Below are positions 17,895-25,810 of a stretch of 64,000 bases of DNA, one piece after another. Under the pieces are notes generated by a model. The model ran no database searches, had not been told where the DNA came from, and worked only from the letters and a program-made list of their open reading frames with translations. The position numbers and the translations under genes were made by a program. The first letter of the stretch is position 1. Each line of letters opens with the position of its first letter. The stretch comes from Haliscomenobacter sp041740695 (GTDB lineage Bacteria; Bacteroidota; Bacteroidia; Chitinophagales; Saprospiraceae), in assembly GCF_041740695.1 (NCBI RefSeq), contig NZ_JBGSLK010000085.1, forward strand, positions 9,419 to 73,418. The letters run 5' to 3'.

Positions 17895-19517
17895 TTATTT
17901 ATTGATTTCTTCCATAGTAGCGGCGTGCCGCTCGAACATGTAGCGTTCGGGTGAATAAGCAATGGCTTTAACATTTTCGGCTTGAATGTAGTATTCGATG
18001 CGGTTGCCTCCAGCTTTCAAACTCACTCCGTAGATGGAGTCTCCCGCTTTTTCATCCTGGTGCTGACCATCGTCGAACATCATCGCAGATTTGAACGCTT
18101 CACGAGGGCCGAAGCGGTAATACACCATAACTTTGTTGGCAAACTCACTAATTTTAGTATTGATTTGGAAATCTTCCAAAGCAGTGGCGGCGTATTTATC
18201 GCGGTGTCTGGCCTTTACTTCCGAAATCGTTGGAGGTAGTACGGCCAGTGCGGGGTGCCGCTTGAGAAAACGCACCCTTTCGTTCATCAACTCCACAATG
18301 CCCGGCACCTGAATGGTACGACCAATGGTGGCAATCAAACTGCGTTCAAAATCCGTACCCGAGTAGGCCTTATTGGCATCGTTGAGCAGGGAGGTTTTGA
18401 TCAGTTCTTGCCACTGCTTGGCTTTGGTTTCATAAGTCCCCGTCAGCAATTCAGCAAACAGGATGGAGCGCAGATGCGCCAGGTATACCTTGGTGTAATG
18501 TGGATTGCTCAATAGTTTATTGACCAGCGGCTTTAGCGGGTTATCAGCATTCAGCATGGGATCCATTTGTTGCAATTGCAAGAGGCTCAAATCTGAACCC
18601 CTCCCCGTGTATTTGTAGGAACCAAAAGTAAAATTGTAGTCACCTATCAATGGTGTAAAACGGCCATCCGCATCCCGGTACAAATAATAACCGGTACTTT
18701 TGCCGCCACTATAACTGTACAAATTGATAACAACGTTGTTGAAAGCCAACATCCACAAGGTGCGATCCACATCCAGAATTGATTCAATTTGAGCAGGTGC
18801 CTGATTGAGTACCCGCGACAATTCGGCCAAATCCCGCAAACCAGCGCCTTGTACCACCACGAAATTGTCGCCATAGCAAGATTCCGATTTTTCCAATTGC
18901 AGCGTACCAAAACCACCGTTCAGACAACCCGATTTGGTGAGTGTATCTTTCCGAATAGCAGGGCAGTAATAAAAACTACCCGCACTGGACTCAAAATACC
19001 GCTCAAAAAATGGTGCTTCAAAGGGCTCCATGTTGACCATCAGGCCATAATATTGGCCATTCACACTGACATTTGCATAATTGGCCTTGGGTGTAGGCAT
19101 AAACTTGCGGGCAATGTCGGTAGCCAATACTTCACGCACCATACTCGGGTCCCGCAGCGCACTGGACAATCGAAGGGTGCGATAGCCTTGTAATTGTTGA
19201 TTTGCCGAAGCGTAATCCAGTTGAATGTGGAGGTTGTTGCGTTGGTTTCCAGGCTGAAAACCGCCACTTTCGCGGATGCGTACGCCTACTCGTCCAAGTG
19301 AAGCGCCGTTCACTTTCAGATCAGCCGCCAGCATTTTATCCCCGTTGAAACGGAGGGAATCCAGCAAGAAGCGCCAGTTATTGGCCTTGAAAGTGAGGTT
19401 GATTTCCTGAATGGACTGTGGATCAAAAAAATCCTTGTTGGTACTGGATTGTGCATACAAATGAGTGAGTATACCCAGCAAAACCCAAATAATGATAAAT
19501 GTAAAGGTTCTGTTCAT
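17895..19517 (-). CDS. CotH-family protein, paralogue 2
   Basis: A 540-residue secreted CotH-like protein and first gene of the CotH pair. The signal peptide is FTFIIIWVLLGILTHLYAQ. It aligns with its neighbour through GVRIRES, LSSALRDPSMVREVLATDIA, AFNNVVINLYSYSGG and the acidic motif GDYNFTFG. In that last motif the Trp of the neighbour's WDLNLAFG is replaced by Gly, keeping the Asp and Asn. The two proteins clearly arose by duplication and have diverged well below near-identity. The C-terminal region (IEYYIQAENVKAIAYSPERY) is again beta-rich. Periplasmic or surface protein kinase activity is possible by family but unproven. Confidence 0.85.
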   Translation of the reverse strand: MNRTFTFIIIWVLLGILTHLYAQSSTNKDFFDPQSIQEINLTFKANNWRFLLDSLRFNGDKMLAADLKVNGASLGRVGVRIRESGGFQPGNQRNNLHIQLDYASANQQLQGYRTLRLSSALRDPSMVREVLATDIARKFMPTPKANYANVSVNGQYYGLMVNMEPFEAPFFERYFESSAGSFYYCPAIRKDTLTKSGCLNGGFGTLQLEKSESCYGDNFVVVQGAGLRDLAELSRVLNQAPAQIESILDVDRTLWMLAFNNVVINLYSYSGGKSTGYYLYRDADGRFTPLIGDYNFTFGSYKYTGRGSDLSLLQLQQMDPMLNADNPLKPLVNKLLSNPHYTKVYLAHLRSILFAELLTGTYETKAKQWQELIKTSLLNDANKAYSGTDFERSLIATIGRTIQVPGIVELMNERVRFLKRHPALAVLPPTISEVKARHRDKYAATALEDFQINTKISEFANKVMVYYRFGPREAFKSAMMFDDGQHQDEKAGDSIYGVSLKAGGNRIEYYIQAENVKAIAYSPERYMFERHAATMEEINK

Positions 19518-19777
19518 GATGGCTAAGAGATCAAATTCCTTGCAATATTAGCAAAATAAATTTATGAAGCGCGAAATCAGCATTCCTATCGCATTAACGT
19601 GAAAAAAAGGGAAAGTTGTTAATCAAGCGGCATAGTTTTTTAACCAAATGCCAAAAATAGCTGGGGTGTAATGGTACTATTTTCCAATTTTTATCCGTTT
19701 TTAGCAGCCGGATAGCTGGACTTTTTGAATACAAATGCTAACCGTTCTGTCCTCTGTAAATTCTATCCTACGCTACC

Positions 19778-20722
19778 ATGAAAAATTGTTTCCTTTTTTT
19801 AGCCAGTCTTGGTCTATTTCAAATTGTACACGCCCAAAATGTGGGTGAAATCAACAAGGTCACCATTCCTGGTGCTAAGGCTGAGTTTAGCCTGAGTTAC
19901 ATTCCAGCCGGGCAACTCAACCTCCAGTCTGCTGACGGCAAAAGCCTCGATATCCAGTTGGGTGCTTTCTGGATGGGCACTCGCGAGGTCACCTACGACG
20001 AGTTCATCCAATTCCAATACCGCAGAAACGACAACAACAGCAGCAACTGGAAAGATGGCAAATACAGCGCCGATGCCGTTACCCGCCCTACGCCCCAATA
20101 CATGGATTACACCTGGGGCATGGGTACCCTGGATGGCGTACCAGCGGTGGCGATGACCCAACAGGGTGCCCTCCGTTACTGCCAGTGGTTGTACCAAAAA
20201 ACTGGGCAATTTTTCCGCTTGCCTACCGAAGCTGAATGGGAATACGCTTGCCGTGCGGGTGCCAAAGGCCCTCAGCCAGAAGGGGTAACCGAAGACAATC
20301 TGGGCGATTATGCCTGGCATTACGACAACAGTACCGAAAAATACCACCCAACTGCCAAGAAAAAAGCCAACGCTTGGGGCCTTTTTGACATGCTCGGCAA
20401 TGTAGCCGAATGGACTGCCGATTCCTACGTGGACGACTATTTTGGCGAAAGCAGCAAAAATCCAGTTAATCCTTGGCACAAACCAACTGCCAAATACCCT
20501 CATACCATCAAAGGGGGCTCTTTCGACGACAACCCCGAAGATTGCTCCTGCTCCAAACGGGTAAAATCCTTGCCCAGCTTGCAAAAAAGGGATCCACAAA
20601 TTCCTAGAAGCCGCTGGTGGAATACTGATTCTTCCTGGTTGGGTTTCCGCGTGGTACGTCCAGTCAAACAGCCTACGGCGGCGGCGATCGAAACTTACTT
20701 CAAAGACGCAATCGTGGATTAG
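19778..20722 (+). CDS. Formylglycine-generating-enzyme (SUMF1)-type protein
   Basis: A 314-residue secreted protein with signal peptide MKNCFLFLASLGLFQIVHAQ. The rest is a SUMF1 / FGE-sulfatase domain: AFWMGTREVTYDEFIQF, RLPTEAEWEYACRAG, LFDMLGNVAEWTADSY, IKGGSFDD and the closing SSWLGFRVVRPV. True FGE activates sulfatases by oxidising a Cys to formylglycine. Many Bacteroidota relatives (GldJ/GldK, EgtB-like and lectin-like proteins) keep the fold without that activity, so the label is a fold call. A Cys-type sulfatase is encoded at 53021-54490. The oxidoreductase gene follows after a palindrome; the TAG stop merges with the first repeat unit. Confidence 0.83.
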   Translation: MKNCFLFLASLGLFQIVHAQNVGEINKVTIPGAKAEFSLSYIPAGQLNLQSADGKSLDIQLGAFWMGTREVTYDEFIQFQYRRNDNNSSNWKDGKYSADAVTRPTPQYMDYTWGMGTLDGVPAVAMTQQGALRYCQWLYQKTGQFFRLPTEAEWEYACRAGAKGPQPEGVTEDNLGDYAWHYDNSTEKYHPTAKKKANAWGLFDMLGNVAEWTADSYVDDYFGESSKNPVNPWHKPTAKYPHTIKGGSFDDNPEDCSCSKRVKSLPSLQKRDPQIPRSRWWNTDSSWLGFRVVRPVKQPTAAAIETYFKDAIVD

Positions 20723-20851
20723 TTGAAATGTTGAAATGTTGAAGCGTTGAAATGAAGTTTGAAAGTTGGTTAGTATAAAAGACGATTGATCTCATTTACT
20801 TCTAAACTTGTCAACTTATTTTCAACATTTCAACTCTTCAACATTTCAACT
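20721..20851. repeat. TGTTGAAA-octamer palindrome
   Basis: The left arm 20721-20761 consists of TTGAAATG / TTGAAGCG octamers. The right arm 20812-20851 carries the same units inverted (TTCAACATTTCAACTCTTCA). The stop codon TAG of the SUMF1 gene shares its last two bases with the first unit. Confidence 0.85.
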
Positions 20852-20894
20852 TTACCTATCTTTACATAATTACAAACATCAATCGCTACATAGC

Positions 20895-22226
20895 ATGAGT
20901 ACAAAAAACAAAAAGACGAGTTTCGATCGCCGCAGTTTCGTAAGGACTTCGGCAGCCGTAACTGGCGGACTACTGTTAGTACCTGAATTACTCAGGGCTA
21001 AAGCTTTCAACAGTGTTGATGATGCCATTAAAGTTGGCGTGATTGGCTGCGGTGGCCGTGGCACTGGCGCCACAGTGCAAGCACTCTCCACTTCCCAAAA
21101 CGTAAAATTGGTCGCCATGGGCGACGCTTTCTCCGATCGGGTAGAAAGCAGCTACAAGCAGATCGAAAAGGCAATGACGGCCAAGCAAAAAACTGACAGG
21201 CTGGATGTACCCAAAGAGCGCCGTTTTGTCGGTTTTGATGCCTTTCAAAAGGTCATTCCATTGTGCGATGTGGTGATTTTGGCAACCCCTCCGGGTTTCC
21301 GCCCTGATCACTTTACCGCAGCTGTGGCAGCAGGCAAACAGATCTTTATGGAAAAACCAGTCGCCACAGATGCAGTTGGTGTTCGTAAAGTGTTAGAAGC
21401 CGCCGAAATTGCCAAGCAGAAAAAACTCAATGTGGTCGTTGGTTTGCAACGCCACTACGAAAACGTTTACCAACAGTGGGTTGAAAAACTGCACGAAGGT
21501 GCCATTGGTGACATCACCATGGGCAGCGTGTATTGGAACAACGAAGGTGTTTGGGTGAAAAAACGGGAAGAAAAACAAACCGAGATGGAGTACCAAATGC
21601 GCAACTGGTACTACTTCAATTGGCTTTGTGGCGACCACATCGTAGAGCAACACATCCACAACCTGGACGTGGGCAACTGGGTGAAAAAAGGTCATCCGGT
21701 AAAAGCTTCCGGGATGGGTGGCCGCCAGGTACGTACGGGTAAAGAATATGGTGAGATTTTTGACCACCACTTCGTAGAATATGAATATGCTGATGGCTCA
21801 ATGATGTACAGCCAGTGCCGCCACCAACCAGGTACCCCAAGTAAGGTAACTGAAGCGTTTGTAGGCACCAAAGGCAAGGCACCAAAACCAGGAATCATCC
21901 AGGATCATACGGGCAAAAACATCATGCGCATCAGCGGCAAAGATGATCCAGATCCCTACCAGGTCGAGCACGATGTTTTGTTTGCTGCCATTGCCAAAGG
22001 TGAATACAAATTCGCCGATGCCGAAAATGGTGCCCATGCAACCATGACCGCGATCTTGGGCCGGATGGCTACCTACTCTGGTCAAGTTGTTGAATGGGAC
22101 AAAGCACTGAATTCCAACATCAGTTTGTTCCCCGACAAATTGGCCTGGGATGCGCTGCCGAAAGTACTGCCAGACAAAGATGGATTTTATCCCATTGCTA
22201 TGCCAGGCAAATCGGTGGTGATCTAG
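20895..22226 (+). CDS. Tat-exported Gfo/Idh/MocA oxidoreductase
   Basis: A 443-residue NAD(P)-dependent oxidoreductase. The N-terminus has a Tat signal (RRSFVRTSAAVTGGLLLVPE), so the folded, cofactor-loaded enzyme is exported to the periplasm. The Rossmann fold shows GVIGCGGRGTGATVQAL, and the family signature EKPVATD follows near residue 155. In Planctomycetes and Bacteroidota such Tat-exported MocA proteins act on sugars or cyclitols; some remove glycosidic groups by an oxidation-elimination route. The real substrate is unknown. ATG at 20895 is chosen because the Tat motif follows at the usual distance; an in-frame ATG 87 bases upstream lies in the palindrome. It may be cotranscribed with the SUMF1 gene. 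Confidence 0.88.
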   Translation: MSTKNKKTSFDRRSFVRTSAAVTGGLLLVPELLRAKAFNSVDDAIKVGVIGCGGRGTGATVQALSTSQNVKLVAMGDAFSDRVESSYKQIEKAMTAKQKTDRLDVPKERRFVGFDAFQKVIPLCDVVILATPPGFRPDHFTAAVAAGKQIFMEKPVATDAVGVRKVLEAAEIAKQKKLNVVVGLQRHYENVYQQWVEKLHEGAIGDITMGSVYWNNEGVWVKKREEKQTEMEYQMRNWYYFNWLCGDHIVEQHIHNLDVGNWVKKGHPVKASGMGGRQVRTGKEYGEIFDHHFVEYEYADGSMMYSQCRHQPGTPSKVTEAFVGTKGKAPKPGIIQDHTGKNIMRISGKDDPDPYQVEHDVLFAAIAKGEYKFADAENGAHATMTAILGRMATYSGQVVEWDKALNSNISLFPDKLAWDALPKVLPDKDGFYPIAMPGKSVVI

Positions 22227-22280
22227 GAAGAACCAAATTTTTTCTCGATCTAAGCTTAATATAAGGGTTGTTTGGTTCTG

Positions 22281-22464
22281 GCGTCAACCCCGAAGGGGTG
22301 AAATGATTATAGAAATTCATCAGGGAATAATTGATTAAAACCCTGAAGGGGTGGCATTTTTTTGTGAATTGAAGGAAGTCAATCAAAAATGTCACCCCTT
22401 CGGGGTTCCAATGAAGCTTTCGTGCATTTTTTCTATAATCATTTCACCCCTTCGGGGTTGGCGC
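22281..22464. repeat. Nested palindromes of ACCCCGAAGGGGTG units
   Basis: Four copies of an ACCCCGAAGGGGTG-like unit lie at 22287, 22340, 22392 and 22446, the last two inverted. The outer arms pair over about 30 bases (CGAAGGGGTGAAATGATTAT with its mirror ending at 22464); the inner arms pair between 22338-22372 and 22379-22408. Each unit is itself a short hairpin (CCCCGAAGGGG). Confidence 0.85.
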
Positions 22465-22521
22465 TAGAAGCAAGCAATCTCGTCTTTTTTGAAAAAGTTA
22501 GTTTAGTCATATACCCCATTT

Positions 22522-25500
22522 ATGCCGCTTCCAATCTCCATCCCCTTCTTCGCCTTTCGCCTCAATTTCAGCAACAACATCAGCTTGCTGAACCCAATGA
22601 CCGATGCTCAGGCCATTCGTTTGGGAAAAACCTTGAGCGAGGTAGCCGAAGAATACCAACATGCCCTGCAAGAGCAACTGTACAATAGTACTCCCCTTTT
22701 GCCTTTGATGGATTTGCTGCGGCCCAGCACTTATTATGCCGCTGCCCTAGAAGTAGATTTTCCCGCTGGAGCGACAGGCGCAGGTACACCTGCCTTTAAT
22801 TTGAGTTTTGATTATTTTTTCCAACAACAAGAACATGCCTGGCGGGCCATTTTACCCGCCCTGGGTCTGGAGACCTCCACTACCCAATCCGAAGATTTAG
22901 AAGAAAACCTTCGTGAACTGGTGCGCATCGACTTTCGCCGGCAGGAACGTTTACTTTCGGTACAAGACATCATTTCCACCATTTGGTACAAAGGGGTAGA
23001 GTTGATCCAAAAAGAAATCAACCTGGAGGCCCTCGACCCCGGTGAAAAACGCCCCACCAAAGAATTAGGCCAATTTGTCTGGCTCGACAAAGTAGCCAGC
23101 AAACTCAGCATCGCCCGGCAGGAAAGTTACGGTTGTGAAAAAGAACTCAACCAGGTGCTGCGCATTTTGCAAGGCGGTTATCCAAATAATTTACTCCTGG
23201 TGGGACCATCGGGAGTGGGTAAAACGGCCTTGATTTGGGAAGCTGCCCGCCAATTGGAGTTACAAAACCCTGGTGAGTTGCACATTTGGGAGACGACTGC
23301 CTCCACCCTGATCAAAGAATTATCGCAGGATCGTGGCTGGGAGTTCAACTTTTCCGAATTGCTCAAAGAGATCGCCAATACCCCGCACGTGCTTTACCTC
23401 CGCAACCTGATGGATCTTTTTGAAGTGGGCCAATACCAGGGCAACGATTCCAGCATTGCTGATTTTTTGGTCCCCTACCTCAGTCAGGGTCAAATTCGCA
23501 TGATTGCCGAATGTAGCGGCGATCAATTTGCCCGTATTGAACTCAACTCCCCGGGCTACCCCGCTTATTTCCAGGTCTTGCAGATGCAGGAACCGCGGGG
23601 CGAGCACATGGAACAAATCATTCTGGACAAAATAAAAGCCCTGTCCGAGCAGGCCAACGTACTTATTTCCGAGGAAGCCGTGAGCGAGGTCATTCGTTTG
23701 CATCGTCGCTTCATGCCTTACGCTGGTATGCCGGGCAAACCCATCCGTTTTTTGGAAGGCATGACCCTGCGCATGACCAAAACCCAAGGCACCCCTAACG
23801 ATTTCACGATCATCGATCGGAATGAGGTGATTCGTTATTTTTGCGCAGAAAGTGGCATGCCACCGATGGTTGTAGATCCGGCTATCCCCCTCGTGCCCAT
23901 GGAGGTACGCAGTTTTTTCAACCAGCAAGTTTTTGGGCAAAACATGGCGGTAGATGCCGTGGTTGACGCCATGGTTGCCATCAAAACCGCTCTGGCCCGT
24001 ACCGATAAACCCATTGCTACTTTCCTCTTTGCTGGCCCAACCGGGGTTGGCAAAACTGAATTGGCCAAGGTGCTCACCACTTTTATGTTTGGAGACAAAG
24101 ACCGCATGGTACGCTTCGACATGAGTGAATACGGCAACCCAAGTGCACTGCTTCGCTTGGCGGGAGCTGGCAACGTAGAAGGTTTGTTGACTTCAGCCAT
24201 CCGCAAACAACCTTTTTCCGTGCTGCTTTTTGACGAAATTGAGAAGGCACATTCTAACTTTTTTGACCTCTTGTTACAGTTACTCGGGGAAGGACGCCTC
24301 AGTGACAATCGGGGTCGGGTAGCTGATTTTTGCAGCGCCATCATCATCATGACCACCAACCTCGGGGCAGATTCTATGCGGCCAAAACTGGGCTTTGGCA
24401 ATTCCAACCGCTCGGCCCAGGAATTGTATCAGGAAGCCATTCGGCGGTATTTTCGCCCAGAACTGGTCAACCGCATCGATCAAATCATTGCTTTTCAATC
24501 CCTGGACAAAGAACTCATCCGCGCCATTGTTTCCCGGGAACTGGAGCAGTTCAAAAACCGCGATGGCGTCCGTTACCGAAAATTGGAATTGAGCATCCAG
24601 GACAATGCGCTGGAAAAACTGGCCGAAGAGGGTTTTCATCCCAAATACGGGGGCCGCCAACTGCAACGCGCCATCCGGGAACTGATTGCACTGCCACTAG
24701 CCAACCAACTGAACTTACACGATCCTACGGATAAACTCAAAGTACTGGTCAAAAGCAGCAAAGGCAAGGTAAAGGTGGAAGTAGACCCAGAACCTACTCC
24801 ATTGGAAGAACTACTCGATGAATTCAACCTGCAGGACGCCGCTGATCAGGTTTCGGCCTTGCGGGCTTCAGCCATCGCTTTTAAAGAAAGCCATTTGTAT
24901 ACCTTGTTGTTGCAGGAATACGATGACTTGGAGGAAGAAAACAAAGAACAAGAGGGCAAAGACCCGGCTTATTCCGCCCAGGCGGAAATCCGCAAAATGC
25001 AGTTGATCGAGATTCGAGACAAGGTCGAAAGCCTGGTTGGCGAAGTGGAAAGTCTGGAGCAGCGCCTGTGTTTGGCGGTATTGGGTGAAGGGACCAGCGA
25101 AGAAGAACTGGAACAGGTAGACCAATGGGAAGAAAAGTTTTTCCGCCTCAAAATTGAGATTTATCAGCAAGCCAATCCTTCGGCCAACACGGCCTATCTG
25201 AGCATTTATGGCGACGCTTGTGAAAAGTTGCGGCCAATCTATACCGTAATCTGCGCTGATAAAAACTTTGAAGTGACCTACACTGAAGTTTGGTTCCGTG
25301 AATCTTTGTATTTTAGTCTAAATGAAGAAGGTAAAACATCGGAACAATACCTCTTGATCGAACAGGAAGATTTAGCACAGTTTGTCCCTGAGTACAACGA
25401 CCGCCTGGTTGGCTTAATCCTTAAAATCAATGGCCCAGCGGTGCAATTGTTTTTCAGTGGCGAAGAAGGAGTCCAAAAATGGCACAACATTCAACGCAGG

Positions 25501-25731
25501 GAACAGTTCCAGGCCGAAATAAAAGTCAGTGAACAAAAAAACACTCCGCCGCGGGGAATTCATTTGAGAAATTATTTCAGCCGTTTGCCCATTCGCCGTA
25601 CCTTGGAGTTTCCACAAATCAAAGACAATGTTTGGCGGATTAACCGACAAATCATCGAAGATCAATACATCAACTATCTCCTTTTTCAACTCGAACAGCA
25701 ATTTAAATTGAATTTAGACAACCAATTTTGA
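22522..25731 (+). CDS. Clp/Hsp100-like double AAA+ protein with degenerate first site
   Basis: A 1069-residue AAA+ protein related to ClpB/ClpC. Residues 1-190 are a non-Clp_N domain of unknown type. AAA-1 has Walker A GPSGVGKT (Lys234), but its Walker B position reads VLYLRNLMDLF instead of the usual hydrophobic-DE, and the arginine-finger region reads GYPAYFQ. AAA-2 is intact: GPTGVGKTE (Lys511), LLFDEIEKAH, PELVNRIDQIIAF and GGRQLQRAI. About 320 extra residues follow (from 750), first acidic and helical, then mixed. No ClpP-binding loop is evident. It could be a dedicated unfoldase or remodeller. ATG 22522 is used; 22597 is an alternative. No similar gene is adjacent to suggest a client. 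Confidence 0.8.
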   Translation: MPLPISIPFFAFRLNFSNNISLLNPMTDAQAIRLGKTLSEVAEEYQHALQEQLYNSTPLLPLMDLLRPSTYYAAALEVDFPAGATGAGTPAFNLSFDYFFQQQEHAWRAILPALGLETSTTQSEDLEENLRELVRIDFRRQERLLSVQDIISTIWYKGVELIQKEINLEALDPGEKRPTKELGQFVWLDKVASKLSIARQESYGCEKELNQVLRILQGGYPNNLLLVGPSGVGKTALIWEAARQLELQNPGELHIWETTASTLIKELSQDRGWEFNFSELLKEIANTPHVLYLRNLMDLFEVGQYQGNDSSIADFLVPYLSQGQIRMIAECSGDQFARIELNSPGYPAYFQVLQMQEPRGEHMEQIILDKIKALSEQANVLISEEAVSEVIRLHRRFMPYAGMPGKPIRFLEGMTLRMTKTQGTPNDFTIIDRNEVIRYFCAESGMPPMVVDPAIPLVPMEVRSFFNQQVFGQNMAVDAVVDAMVAIKTALARTDKPIATFLFAGPTGVGKTELAKVLTTFMFGDKDRMVRFDMSEYGNPSALLRLAGAGNVEGLLTSAIRKQPFSVLLFDEIEKAHSNFFDLLLQLLGEGRLSDNRGRVADFCSAIIIMTTNLGADSMRPKLGFGNSNRSAQELYQEAIRRYFRPELVNRIDQIIAFQSLDKELIRAIVSRELEQFKNRDGVRYRKLELSIQDNALEKLAEEGFHPKYGGRQLQRAIRELIALPLANQLNLHDPTDKLKVLVKSSKGKVKVEVDPEPTPLEELLDEFNLQDAADQVSALRASAIAFKESHLYTLLLQEYDDLEEENKEQEGKDPAYSAQAEIRKMQLIEIRDKVESLVGEVESLEQRLCLAVLGEGTSEEELEQVDQWEEKFFRLKIEIYQQANPSANTAYLSIYGDACEKLRPIYTVICADKNFEVTYTEVWFRESLYFSLNEEGKTSEQYLLIEQEDLAQFVPEYNDRLVGLILKINGPAVQLFFSGEEGVQKWHNIQRREQFQAEIKVSEQKNTPPRGIHLRNYFSRLPIRRTLEFPQIKDNVWRINRQIIEDQYINYLLFQLEQQFKLNLDNQF

Positions 25732-25810
25732 CCTTTTTGCGTCTTAATTTCGTATTTGTTTTAGCGTAACCCTGGAACACCCTATTTGAATTGGATCTAA
25801 AAGAATTGCA

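Noticed and set aside
19814..20599. 261-codon minus-strand frame opposite the SUMF1-type gene
   Set aside because: It mirrors codons of a clear SUMF1 domain and has no family features of its own.
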